Positions 8,450 through 17,062 of a stretch of DNA of 64,000 nt are shown here, one piece after another; within the stretch, counting starts at the first letter, position 1, and every line of letters begins with the position of its first letter. Source of the stretch: Pseudomonas sp. FeN3W (GTDB taxonomy: Bacteria; Pseudomonadota; Gammaproteobacteria; Pseudomonadales; Pseudomonadaceae). A program made the position numbers and the translations under genes. The notes beneath the pieces were generated by a model. That model did not search any database. It saw only the letters and a program-made list of their open reading frames with translations, and had not been told where the DNA came from. The stretch lies in assembly GCA_030263805.2 (NCBI GenBank), contig CP136010.1:4169001-4233000 (forward strand), given 5' to 3'.

Positions 8450-9073
8450 TCAGTCGGCCTGAACGGGCTCGGCGATTTCGCAACCCTTGAGTACCAGGCG
8501 AATGATGGTGTCGGCTGCCGCATCGTAGTCGGCGTCGTCGAGGCGGTTCTTGCCGGTGACAGTGCTGATCTGCCAGTCGAAATCGGCGTAGGTCTGGGTG
8601 GCCGCCCAGATGCTGAACAGCAGGTGATTGGCATCGACCTTCGCCATCAGTCCATCGTCGATCCAGTGCTGGATGCAGGCGATATTGTGTGCGGCCTGGG
8701 CGTTGAGCTGCGCGGTACGTTCCGGGGACAGGTGCGGAGCGCCATGCATGATCTCGTTGGCGAACACCTTCGAGGCGCAGGCGTGGTCGCGTGAAATCCT
8801 GATCTTGGTGCGGATATAAGCGCGCAGCACCTCGGCGGGATGGCCTGGCTGGTTGAACGGCGTCGAGGCTTCGAGCAAGGGTTCGACGATGCTCTCCAGC
8901 ACCTCGCGGTAGAGGTTTTCCTTGGATTTGAAGTAGTAATAGACGTTGGGCTTCGGCAACCCGGCGCGGGCGGCGATGTCGCTGGTCTTGGTGGCGGCGA
9001 AGCCCTTTTCCGCGAATTCCTCGCTGGCGGCTCGCAGGATCACGTCTCGGTTGCGCTCTCGAATGCTGGACAT
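8450..9073 (-). CDS. TetR family regulator with RutR/YcdC-type C-terminal domain
   Basis: 207-aa TetR-type repressor. The N-terminal helix-turn-helix is at residues ~8-55 (FAATKTSDIAARAGLPKPNVYYYFKSKENL). The C-terminal part (SRDHACASKVFANEIMHGAPHL, then FSIWAATQTYADFDWQI) resembles E. coli RutR, which binds uracil/thymine and regulates pyrimidine and purine catabolism. In E. coli the RutR box is TTGACCANNTGGTCAA. Similar palindromes lie upstream of xdhA and the AzgA-like permease, with a weaker one upstream of the BMP gene. I infer this protein is their regulator; the effector is unknown and could be a purine. It is divergent from the chemoreceptor gene. Confidence 0.85.
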   Translation of the reverse strand: MSSIRERNRDVILRAASEEFAEKGFAATKTSDIAARAGLPKPNVYYYFKSKENLYREVLESIVEPLLEASTPFNQPGHPAEVLRAYIRTKIRISRDHACASKVFANEIMHGAPHLSPERTAQLNAQAAHNIACIQHWIDDGLMAKVDANHLLFSIWAATQTYADFDWQISTVTGKNRLDDADYDAAADTIIRLVLKGCEIAEPVQAD

Positions 9074-9243
9074 GCGGACCTGTTTGGCTGGCGCCGCCCG
9101 GCCTGGCGGCGGTTCGGCATGCTAGCACTCGCTTGTTTGCGGCCTCAACCGAGCCGCCGTCCGTCGGTTCACCTGTCGTCCAGGCCAAAGGCCATCAAGT
9201 TCCCAAGGGCCATGCCGCTAAAAGACCTTGCGTGCGTTATAAA

Positions 9244-9253
9244 TTGTGTACAG
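9244..9253. promoter_or_regulatory. TTGTGTACAG operator-like site upstream of chemoreceptor
   Basis: Nine of ten bases match the TTGTRTACAA palindrome found at five other purine-gene promoters in this window. It lies 44 bp before the chemoreceptor ATG, between it and the TetR gene. It suggests control by the GntR regulator at 24779. Confidence 0.5.
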
Positions 9254-9297
9254 TGATGGCACTTTGATGTGTCCAATAATAATGCGAGGCTTTTTCC

Positions 9298-11229
9298 ATG
9301 CAGTTCTTCAAGCGCAGCATTCAGTGGCAACTGATCCTCAGCATGGGCGCGGCACTGCTGGCGAGCCTGCTGATCGTCATCCTGGTGTATGCCTCGGCAG
9401 TCGAACGCCTCGCCGAGCGCTATCTGCTCGGTGAAGCACTGCCGGCCAACATCAACGCCATCCGCAACGATATCGAGCGCACCCTGGCGGCGCCCATCAC
9501 CGCCACCGCCGGTATCGCCAGCAACGCGCTGGTGCACGACTGGCTGATCCAGGGCGAAGATCCGCAGCGGGCCGAAGCCATCGGTCGCTACCTGCACGGG
9601 GTGAAGACCCAGCAGAACGCGCTGACCACCTCGATCGCCGTGCTCGGCAGCGGCCACTATCACTCCGACGCCGGGCTGAGCAGGACGCTGTCGCGTGCAA
9701 CACCGGCCGACAGCTGGTTCTACAGCCTGGTGGACGGCAGCCTCGAGCGTCGGGTCGAACTGGACGTCGACAAGGCCACCGGCCAGCCGACCTTGTTCAT
9801 CAACCAGCGCATCAGCGCCGGTGGGCGAGTGCTCGGCGTGGCCGGACTGGGTTACAGCCTGAGCGCCATGTCCGCACTGATCGCCGACTTCCGCTTCGGT
9901 GAGCGTGGCGAGGTCTATCTGGTCGGCAGCGATGGCCAGGTGAAAATCCATCCGCGCAGCGAGCACAACGGGCGCGCCGCGCTGGCGGAGTTGGCCGGCG
10001 TACAAGCCGCCCGGCAGCTGGAAACCCAGGCTGGGCAGGTGGTGCGTTTCGAGCGTGACGGCGAAACGTTTCTGGCCATGGCGCAGCCGCTGGCAGGGCT
10101 CGGCTGGACGCTGATCGCCGAGGTGCCCGAAGCGGAAATCTTCGCCGAGGCGCGTCGCACGCTCTGGATGACCAGCCTGATCGGTTTGGCTGTCGGCCTG
10201 TTCTTCCTTGGTGTCATCGTGCTGCTGGCGCGCGGCCTGGTACGTCCGATCCGCCAGGTCACGGCGGCGCTGGTGGAAATCGGTGGTGGCGGTGGCGATC
10301 TCACCCGTCGTCTGGACGAAAGTCGCGCCGACGAGCTCGGTGACCTGGCGCGTGGCTTCAATCGCTTCATCGGCAGCCTGCGCAGCCTGATTGGCGATGT
10401 GCTCAAGACCAGCGAACAGTTGCGCAATGCGGTCGGCCAGGTGGCGCGGGTGGTGGACGACACCGCGGTGCGTGCCGGGCGCCAGCATGAGATGACCGAC
10501 ATGGTGGCGACCGCCGTGCACGAAATGGGACTCACCGTGCAGGAAATCGCGCGCAACGCCAGCAATGCGGCGCAGGCTTCCCAGGGCGCACGCAGTGAGG
10601 CGCTCGAGGCGCGTCAGGTGGTCGGCGAGTCGATTGGGCATATCGAGCGGATGTCCGGCGAGATCGGCCAGGCCGCCGGCTCGGTGACCGATCTGGCTCA
10701 GCAGGTGGCTTCCATCGATCAGGTACTGGCGGTGATCCGCAGCATCTCCGAGCAGACCAATCTGCTGGCCCTAAACGCTGCCATCGAGGCTGCCCGTGCC
10801 GGCGACATGGGCCGTGGGTTCGCCGTGGTCGCCGACGAGGTACGCACCCTGGCCAGCCGCACTCAGGCCTCGACGGACGAGATCCAGCAGATGATCGGGC
10901 GGCTGAAGAATGGCGCCGAAACCGCCGTCAGCGCGATGCACGCCGGGCAGGCTGCAACCGGGACGGGGGTGCAGGCCAGCCAGCGCACCGGCGAGTCCCT
11001 GCAGGCGATCACTGCCCAGGTGGAAGCCATCAGCGACATGAACACCCAGGTGGCTGCCGCGACCGAGGAACAGAGCAGCGTTACCGAGGAGATCACCCAC
11101 AACGTGCAGGGCATCGCCGATCTGGCCCAGGCCACCGCGCAGGACGTGCAGGGTTGTCGGGCCGACTGCCAGACGCTGTCGAAACTGGCCGAGGACCTCG
11201 GCCGGCAGATGGGCAGTTTCCGCCTGTAG
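9298..11229 (+). CDS. Methyl-accepting chemotaxis protein, candidate purine chemoreceptor
   Basis: 643-aa transmembrane chemoreceptor. TM1 is at ~residues 13-33, followed by a ~255-aa periplasmic domain of likely double-CACHE type (LGVAGLGYSLSAMSALI, then RGEVYLVGSDGQVKIHP). TM2 is at ~290-312, then HAMP (LVRPIRQVTAAL) and a signalling domain with the conserved hairpin tip EQTNLLALNAAIEAARAG. No CheR/CheB-binding pentapeptide is seen at the C-terminus. Its place in the purine island and a TTGTGTACAG site upstream suggest a purine or related ligand. P. putida has a described purine receptor, McpH, but orthology cannot be shown here. Confidence 0.9.
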   Translation: MQFFKRSIQWQLILSMGAALLASLLIVILVYASAVERLAERYLLGEALPANINAIRNDIERTLAAPITATAGIASNALVHDWLIQGEDPQRAEAIGRYLHGVKTQQNALTTSIAVLGSGHYHSDAGLSRTLSRATPADSWFYSLVDGSLERRVELDVDKATGQPTLFINQRISAGGRVLGVAGLGYSLSAMSALIADFRFGERGEVYLVGSDGQVKIHPRSEHNGRAALAELAGVQAARQLETQAGQVVRFERDGETFLAMAQPLAGLGWTLIAEVPEAEIFAEARRTLWMTSLIGLAVGLFFLGVIVLLARGLVRPIRQVTAALVEIGGGGGDLTRRLDESRADELGDLARGFNRFIGSLRSLIGDVLKTSEQLRNAVGQVARVVDDTAVRAGRQHEMTDMVATAVHEMGLTVQEIARNASNAAQASQGARSEALEARQVVGESIGHIERMSGEIGQAAGSVTDLAQQVASIDQVLAVIRSISEQTNLLALNAAIEAARAGDMGRGFAVVADEVRTLASRTQASTDEIQQMIGRLKNGAETAVSAMHAGQAATGTGVQASQRTGESLQAITAQVEAISDMNTQVAAATEEQSSVTEEITHNVQGIADLAQATAQDVQGCRADCQTLSKLAEDLGRQMGSFRL

Positions 11230-11248
11230 ACGACGGAGTCGCGGAAAC

Positions 11249-11280
11249 GAAAAGGGGCGCCTCTCGGCGCCCCTTCTTTT
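11249..11280 (+). terminator. Rho-independent terminator, shared by convergent genes
   Basis: Hairpin AAGGGGCGC/GCGCCCCTT with a short CTCTCG loop followed by CTTTT. It sits between the converging chemoreceptor and Tsx-like genes and has an A-run on the opposite side. Confidence 0.8.
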
Positions 11281-11293
11281 GCTGCCCGACCTT

Positions 11294-12118
11294 TTAGAAA
11301 TGCGCCTTGACGATGGCGCTGAAGGTGCTTTGGTCGGTCTTGCCGACGAAATTGTCGCTGACGTAACCGCCATCTTCGATGCCGTACTTGTTGGACCAGT
11401 AGTCGTACTCGATACCGACGTACAGACGGCCTGGTTCATGGTCCAGGGCTTTGCCCAGGTCGTACTTGATCTGCGGGACGATGTGCAGGTTCTTCTTCAG
11501 GAAGTCGCCACGCGACTCGGAGCCGGCGTCGTTGATGACCCAGTCGATAAAGCCGTCGAAGAGGATGTCCGATTTGCCTACCGGAATGGTCATGCCCCAG
11601 GTCGGCGTCAGCTGCCACTGACCGGAGGCGCGGCCGCTGGAGCCGTCGGGTTTGCGGTAATACAGGTTCAGGGCGAAGCGGTCGAAACCGGGCAGCTCGA
11701 GGTCCACCGCCGGGCCAAGCAGGTAGTTCTGGTTCGGTACGCCCTCGGCCGAACTCTCGCCGCGCTCGTAGGTGGCGGCGATCAGGACATCCTTGACCGG
11801 GCCGAGCGACAGGTCACGGCCGCTGATCTTGCCCAGCGACAGGCGCGGGCTGAACTCGCCGTAGTAAGTGTGGCCGTCGCTGCCGCTCACGCCGTTGAAC
11901 CAGATGTTGTCGACGAAGAAGAACATGTCGCCCCAGGCCCAGCCGCTGGCATGTTCGAAGGTGACGGTCTGCTGGGTGTCCGGGTCGATCTTGTAGTCCT
12001 GGCCGTACAGGTAGGTCAGGCTGTTGTTTTGCCAGTGCATCAGGTCACCGGCCAGCGCCGGGGTCGCGAGCAGGGCGCCGCTGAGGGCGAGGCAGAGAGG
12101 GGCAGTCTTCAGTTGCAT
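11294..12118 (-). CDS. Tsx/OmpK-like outer-membrane nucleoside channel
   Basis: 274-aa outer-membrane beta-barrel precursor. It begins with a signal peptide (MQLKTAPLCLALSGALLATPALA, cleavage after ALA) and then reads GDLMHWQNNSLTYLYGQ, typical of the Tsx/OmpK channel family. It ends in HF, the C-terminal aromatic signature of barrel proteins. Alternating amphipathic strands and WGDMFFFVDNIWF fit the family. Tsx passes nucleosides in E. coli; next to purine permeases this one is likely the outer-membrane entry route for purine bases or nucleosides. The gap to the permease start is ~100 bp on the same strand, so co-transcription is possible. Confidence 0.85.
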   Translation of the reverse strand: MQLKTAPLCLALSGALLATPALAGDLMHWQNNSLTYLYGQDYKIDPDTQQTVTFEHASGWAWGDMFFFVDNIWFNGVSGSDGHTYYGEFSPRLSLGKISGRDLSLGPVKDVLIAATYERGESSAEGVPNQNYLLGPAVDLELPGFDRFALNLYYRKPDGSSGRASGQWQLTPTWGMTIPVGKSDILFDGFIDWVINDAGSESRGDFLKKNLHIVPQIKYDLGKALDHEPGRLYVGIEYDYWSNKYGIEDGGYVSDNFVGKTDQSTFSAIVKAHF

Positions 12119-12219
12119 GCGGATGGTTCCTGTGTGTTTTTTATAGGGGCGAGGCCGAGCGCGACCGGGCGCGTATTCTGGGCGAAGGTCGCGGCGGCGG
12201 GAAGCGAGGTGTGCGCCGT

Positions 12220-13725
12220 TCAGCCAGTGGAATCCGCCCTGACTGCCTGCGGCATGGCGTCGCGGCGGTGGCCGTCGTGCTCCCGGTAATCGGGAATGTT
12301 CACTGACAGCGTGTTGGTGCCCACGGCATCCTCGATCAGCTCTTCGGGATCGAAGACGTCCTCCTCGCTTGGCTCGCGGGGCAGGAACAGGTTGAGCAGG
12401 ATGGCGCTGAAGGCACCGATGGTGATCGGCGAGCCGAAGATGTTCTTCAGCACGTCGGGCATCGCGCTCAGCACTTCCGGCACGCCGGCCACGCCGAGGC
12501 CCAGGCCGAGGGAGATGGACACGATGAGCATGTTGCGCCGGTGCAGGCCGGCTTCGGCGAGGATCTTGATGCCGGCGATGGCCACGGTGCCGAACATGAT
12601 CAGCGTGGCGCCGCCGAGCACCGGTTTGGGCATTGCCTGCAGCACGCCGCCAACCACCGGGAACAGGCCCAGCAGGATCAGCAGCCCGGCGATGTAGAAG
12701 CCCACGTGACGGCTGGCCACGCCGGTCAGCTGGATCACGCCGTTGTTCTGGCTGAAGGTGGTCATCGGCAGGCTGTTGAACACCGCGGCGGTGGCCGAGG
12801 CGCAGCCGTCGGCGAGAATGCCGGACTTGATGCGGCGCATGTATAGCGGGCCGCGCACCGGCTGGCGCGAGATCATCGAGTTGGCGGTGAGATCGCCGGC
12901 GGTCTCCAGCGGCGTGATGAGAAAGATCACGGCAATCGGGATGAACGCCATCCAGTCGAAGGCGAAGCCGAAGCGGAATGGCTGCGGCACGCTGACCAGC
13001 GGCAGCTCCGCGAGGCCCGACAGATCGACCTTGCCCATCGCCAGCGCCACGGCGTAACCGACGGAGAGCGCGACGATCACCGCGGACAGCCGCAGCACCG
13101 GCCAGGGGAAGCGGTTGAGCAGCACGATGATGCCGATCACCAGACCCGCCAGCGCCAGGTTCGGCAGGGCGCCGAGGTCGGGCGCGCCGTAGCCGCCGGC
13201 GATGTCGGTCATCGCCACCTTGATCAGCGACAGGCCCATCAGACAGATGATGGTGCCCGTCACCACCGGCGTGATCACCCGGCGCAGCTTGTTGATGCAC
13301 TGGCTGAAGGCGATTTCGACGAAGGCCGCGCAGAAGCTCACGCCGAACAGCGTGGCGAGGATTTCCTCCGGCGAGCCGCCGCGCGCCTTGACGATGAAGC
13401 CGGCGCTGAGAATCGCGCTGAGAAAACCGAAGCTGGTGCCCTGCAGGCAGAGCAGGCCGGAGCCGATCGGGCCGATGCGTTTGGCCTGGACGAAGGTGCC
13501 GAGGCCGGAAACGAACAGCGCCATGCTGACCAGATAGGGCACGTAGGCACCCAGGCCCAGGGCACTGCCGACGATGAGGGTGGGGGTGATGACGCCGACG
13601 AAGCTCGCCAGAACGTGCTGCAGCGCCGCGAAGAGTGCCGGGAGGGGAGCCGGGCGATCGTCCAGCCCGTAGATGAGATCCTGCTGGGGTGCAGCGCTGC
13701 CGCTGCTCGTATCGGTTGCGGTCAT
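12220..13725 (-). CDS. NCS2 family xanthine/urate-type permease (XanP/XanQ-like)
   Basis: Inner-membrane nucleobase:cation symporter with about 14 membrane segments, ~501 aa. Strong resemblance to E. coli XanP/XanQ: LIYGLDDRPAPLPALFAALQ at the N-terminus, GPIGSGLLCLQGTSF and the signature QNNGVIQLTGVASRHVG. A hydrophilic tail of ~40 residues follows the last helix. The start at 13725 has AGG seven bases upstream; in-frame starts at 13737 and 13758 are also possible. Upstream lie an extended -10 sequence TGCTATAGT and a TTGTGTACAA palindrome, so it is probably in the GntR regulon. Exact substrate (xanthine, urate or uracil) is inferred from family and context. Confidence 0.9.
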   Translation of the reverse strand: MTATDTSSGSAAPQQDLIYGLDDRPAPLPALFAALQHVLASFVGVITPTLIVGSALGLGAYVPYLVSMALFVSGLGTFVQAKRIGPIGSGLLCLQGTSFGFLSAILSAGFIVKARGGSPEEILATLFGVSFCAAFVEIAFSQCINKLRRVITPVVTGTIICLMGLSLIKVAMTDIAGGYGAPDLGALPNLALAGLVIGIIVLLNRFPWPVLRLSAVIVALSVGYAVALAMGKVDLSGLAELPLVSVPQPFRFGFAFDWMAFIPIAVIFLITPLETAGDLTANSMISRQPVRGPLYMRRIKSGILADGCASATAAVFNSLPMTTFSQNNGVIQLTGVASRHVGFYIAGLLILLGLFPVVGGVLQAMPKPVLGGATLIMFGTVAIAGIKILAEAGLHRRNMLIVSISLGLGLGVAGVPEVLSAMPDVLKNIFGSPITIGAFSAILLNLFLPREPSEEDVFDPEELIEDAVGTNTLSVNIPDYREHDGHRRDAMPQAVRADSTG

Positions 13726-13870
13726 GGTCAAGCCTGCCATTTGTTGTTGTACGGTCATGGGCTTTCGAGGGTCACGGCACCTCTCTCCGCGGCGACGGCT
13801 GTAGGGCCGGCGTCGGGATGACCTGACTATAGCAATCTGTGGACAAGCGTTGGAACAATAAATTTATGCA

Positions 13871-13880
13871 TTGTGTACAA
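13871..13880. promoter_or_regulatory. TTGTGTACAA operator-like palindrome upstream of xanthine-type permease
   Basis: A match to the TTGTRTACAA motif in the 145-bp gap between the permease and the antiporter gene. It lies ~115-145 bp before the permease starts, upstream of the TGCTATAGT extended -10 element. Confidence 0.65.
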
Positions 13881-13903
13881 AATGACGGATGGTCGCACCC
13901 GTC

Positions 13904-15463
13904 TCATCGGCCTGGTTGCAGCTCCCGCGCCACGTTTTCGGCGAGGCCGGCGCCGGCCTCGCTCATGGTCAGGTAGGTGCGGTCGGCACCGGCATCCTGG
14001 ATGCGCTGGGCGATGTCTTCGTACATGGCATGGGAGACGATCAGCCCGCCAAAGCCGCTTTCGCGCAGCTTGCGGGTGGAGATGATCTTGGCCTCGGGGT
14101 CGTTCATCGCCAGGACCACGGCCTCGACCTGGTTCATCTCCAGGCTCTGCCAGAACATCTGGTCCTCGGCATCGGCGAAGAGGATGTGCCGGCCCTCGGC
14201 GGTGTTCTTTTCCACCATGACCGGGTCGGAGTCGAGGCTGACCAGCCGATAGCCCTTGGCGTTCAGATGGTCGTAGGCGGCGCGGCCGGTGCGGCCCATG
14301 CCCATGATCAGGATCTGCGCATCACCCAACGACACCGGTTGCTCGTCCGGGTGGCGAATGTTGCGCTCGCAGCGGATCAGTCGCGGTGCCAGGCGCTCGT
14401 ACAGTGGGTGGGCAACGCGGTTGATCTGCGCCGAGATGATGAACGACAGCGCCACGGTGATCGCCAGTGGCATCAGCCATTGCGGCAGGACCACGCTGGC
14501 CACGATCAGCCCGAACTCGCTGTAGTTGGTCAGGCTGGCAGCGCTGAGGAAGGCGCTGCGCGCACGCAGGCGAAAGGCGATGAACAGACCGAAGAACAGC
14601 ACGGCCTTGAGCGGCAGCAGCAAGGCCATGGCGAAAGCGAACCAGAGGGCGTCGGCATCCGGCAGCCCGCCGATGCCGATCTTGAGGAAGAAACCCACGA
14701 GGAACACTTCCTTGATTGCCCACAGCGAGTTGGACAGTTCGCTGGCGCGCTTGTGCTTGGCCAGCATGGCACCGAAGGCCAGCGCGCCGAGTTCGGAACT
14801 CAGGCCCACGTATTCGAAGCCGAGACCACCGGCGACCAATGCCAGCATCAGCCCGAGCAGCACCATCAGCTCCTCGTGGCCGCTGTGATCGAGCAGGCGG
14901 AACAGCAGCGGTCGTAGCAGCGGCAGCAGGAACACCAGCAGGGCCCAGGCGGATGGCACCTTGCCGGCGGCGAGGCTCATCACCACCAGGGCGATGAGGT
15001 CCTGGATGATCAGCACGCCGATCGCAACGCGACCATGGAAGGCGCGCAGCTCGCGCTTGCTTTCCAGCACCTTGGCGGCCAGCACGGTGCTGGAGAACGA
15101 CAGGGCGATGGCCAGCAGCATCGCTTCGCGCCAGTCGCTGTCGAGGATCAGCATGATGGCCGGCAGCACCAGCACGCTGGAGATGAAGAAGTGCAGCAGA
15201 CTGCCGCCAATCACTTCGCGGCGCACCAGGTTGCCCAGCTTGAGCTTGAGCCCGACGGTGAACAGCAACAGCAGCACGCCCAGATGCGCCAGGTGGTCGA
15301 GGATGATGCTGTCGTCGTGGCTCACACCCACGTAATCGCCCGCGGCCGCGAGGGCGAAGCCGGCGCCCAGATAGCCGATCAACGGCGGCAAGCCGATGAA
15401 GCGGGCAAGCAGCCCGAGGGCGAAGGCGAAGGCGATCCAGCTGGCTTCTATCACGGTCGGCAT
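13904..15463 (-). CDS. CPA2 family cation:proton antiporter (KefB/YbaL-like)
   Basis: 519-aa inner-membrane protein. A Na+/H+ exchanger-type membrane domain (~residues 5-370, LPPLIGYLGAGFALA, FSSTVLAAKVLESK) is followed by a TrkA-N nucleotide-binding domain (~390-505, ILIMGMGRTGRAAYDHL). This layout fits the YbaL/KefB group exchanging K+ or Na+ for protons. It is sandwiched between two purine permeases but has no known role in purine metabolism. It may be incidental or may help balance ions taken up by the cation-coupled permeases; the latter is speculation. Confidence 0.88.
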   Translation of the reverse strand: MPTVIEASWIAFAFALGLLARFIGLPPLIGYLGAGFALAAAGDYVGVSHDDSIILDHLAHLGVLLLLFTVGLKLKLGNLVRREVIGGSLLHFFISSVLVLPAIMLILDSDWREAMLLAIALSFSSTVLAAKVLESKRELRAFHGRVAIGVLIIQDLIALVVMSLAAGKVPSAWALLVFLLPLLRPLLFRLLDHSGHEELMVLLGLMLALVAGGLGFEYVGLSSELGALAFGAMLAKHKRASELSNSLWAIKEVFLVGFFLKIGIGGLPDADALWFAFAMALLLPLKAVLFFGLFIAFRLRARSAFLSAASLTNYSEFGLIVASVVLPQWLMPLAITVALSFIISAQINRVAHPLYERLAPRLIRCERNIRHPDEQPVSLGDAQILIMGMGRTGRAAYDHLNAKGYRLVSLDSDPVMVEKNTAEGRHILFADAEDQMFWQSLEMNQVEAVVLAMNDPEAKIISTRKLRESGFGGLIVSHAMYEDIAQRIQDAGADRTYLTMSEAGAGLAENVARELQPGR

Positions 15464-15579
15464 CCGGCGCGGGGGAGGGGCGCGGCATTGTAACGGGATG
15501 CAGACGCTTGTCGAGGCAGGCAGCTGACCGGGATGGCGAATAGCAGGCGGCGACCCGCGCCGGGTCGCCAGCTATGGGC

Positions 15580-16920
15580 TCAGGCGTGGGCGGCGCCGGT
15601 CAGTGCTTCGCGCTCGGGGCCGCCGAGCACGTTGAACAGCAGGTTCAAGGTCACTGCGCTCAGCGTCGCCAGGGCGATGCCGCTGTGGGTGATCGGCTCC
15701 AGCCAGTGCGGCAGTTGGGCGAAGAATTCGGGACGCACCACCGGAATCATGCCCAGGCCGATGCTCACCGCCACCAGGAGCTGGTTGCGGCGATCGGCGA
15801 TGTCCGCCTCCTGCAGGATCTTGATGCCGGTCGCCGCAACCATGCCGAACATCGCCAGGCCCGCGCCGCCGAGCACCGCGGCCGGGATCGAGGCGACCAG
15901 GAAGGCCGCCTTGGGCAGCAGGCTCAGGGCGATCAGGATCAGCCCGGCGATGGCTGTGACGTGGCGGCTGCGCACGCCGGTCATCTGCACCAGGCCGATG
16001 TTCTGCGCGAAGGAGGAATGGGTGAAGGTGTTCATGAAGCCGGCCAGGAAGGTCGCACCCGCATCGCACAGCAGCCCGCGGCGCAGGCGCTTGGGGTCCA
16101 CCGTTTCGCCGGTGATCCGTCCGAGGGCGAGGAACATGCCCGCCGACTCGACGAAGATGATCACCACCACCAGGCACATCGAGAGGATCGGCGCCAGCGA
16201 GAAGGTCGGCGCGCCGAAGTGGTTGGGCGTCACCACCTGCACCGCGGGTGCTGCCGCCATGCCGGAAAGATCGACCATGCCCAGCGCGCCGGCCAGGGCG
16301 TAGCCCAGGCCCATGCCGATCAGCACCGAAACGTTGACCCAGAAGCCGCGCAGGAAACGGTTGACCAGCAGGATGGTGGCCAGCACCGCAGCGGCGATGC
16401 CGAGATAGTGCAGCGAGCCGAACTGACTGGTGGCGCTGCCGCCGCCGGCCCAGTTCACTGCCACCGGAAACAGCGACAGGCCGATGGCGGTGATCACGGT
16501 GCCGGTCACCAGTGGCGGGAAGAAGCGCACGATGCGGCAGACGAAGGGCGCGATCAGCAGGCCGAAGGCACCGGCGGCGATGGTCGCGCCGAAGATGCCG
16601 GTCATGCCGACTCCCGGCATGCCGGCCATCACCACCATGCTGCTCACCGCGGCGAAACTGGCGCCCATCATCACCGGCATGCGAATGCCCATCGGCCCGA
16701 TGCCCAGTGACTGCACCAGCGTGGCGATGCCGGCGACCAGCAGGTCGGCATTGATCAGAAAGGCGATCTCATCGCGCGACAGCCCGGCCGCCTGACCGAC
16801 GATCAGCGGGACGGCGACGGCGCCGCCATACATCAGCAGCACGTGCTGCAGGCTCACCAGCAATTGCTGCAGCCAGGGCAGCCGATCCGCCCCGGCGGGG
16901 CGGGCGTTCAGGTCGTTCAT
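15580..16920 (-). CDS. uacT: NCS2 family urate permease (UacT-like)
   Basis: 446-aa inner-membrane symporter with about 14 membrane segments. Sequence features match E. coli UacT (YgfU) closely: LQHVLLMYGGAVAVPLIVG, FFPPLVTGTVITAIGLSL, FVESAGMFLALG and the signature SFAQNIGLVQMTGVRSRHV. The start MNDLNARPAG follows GAGGTA; an upstream in-frame start at 16992 adds 24 unconserved residues. It lies just after the terminator of the urate hydroxylase gene puuD on the same strand, which supports urate as the substrate. No TTGTRTACAA site is visible upstream. Confidence 0.88.
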   Translation of the reverse strand: MNDLNARPAGADRLPWLQQLLVSLQHVLLMYGGAVAVPLIVGQAAGLSRDEIAFLINADLLVAGIATLVQSLGIGPMGIRMPVMMGASFAAVSSMVVMAGMPGVGMTGIFGATIAAGAFGLLIAPFVCRIVRFFPPLVTGTVITAIGLSLFPVAVNWAGGGSATSQFGSLHYLGIAAAVLATILLVNRFLRGFWVNVSVLIGMGLGYALAGALGMVDLSGMAAAPAVQVVTPNHFGAPTFSLAPILSMCLVVVIIFVESAGMFLALGRITGETVDPKRLRRGLLCDAGATFLAGFMNTFTHSSFAQNIGLVQMTGVRSRHVTAIAGLILIALSLLPKAAFLVASIPAAVLGGAGLAMFGMVAATGIKILQEADIADRRNQLLVAVSIGLGMIPVVRPEFFAQLPHWLEPITHSGIALATLSAVTLNLLFNVLGGPEREALTGAAHA

Positions 16921-17024
16921 GCAAGATACCTCGGGCGCGTTTGTTATTGATTGTCGCGACAGCCCCTGCACGGGGGCCGGTATGGCCTGCACCGGGACTC
17001 GCCCGGCCGTGAAACGTCATTGCA

Positions 17025-17053
17025 CAAAAAAGCCGCACGCCAAGCGTGCGGCT
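17025..17053 (-). terminator. Rho-independent terminator after puuD
   Basis: On the minus strand AGCCGCACGC/GCGTGCGGCT with a TTG loop is followed by six T residues. It ends the puuE-uraD-alc-allA-puuD transcript before the urate permease gene. Confidence 0.9.
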
Positions 17054-17062
17054 GGGGTGGGC

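Noticed and set aside
9268..9282. TGGCACTTTGATG upstream of the chemoreceptor as a sigma54 promoter
   Set aside because: It has the GG-like half (TGGCAC) but lacks the TTGC half at the right spacing.
11294..13300. A 668-codon minus-strand frame joining the Tsx-like gene to antisense-like sequence
   Set aside because: The part beyond 12118 lies out of frame over the permease gene. A signal peptide and start at 12118 define the real protein.
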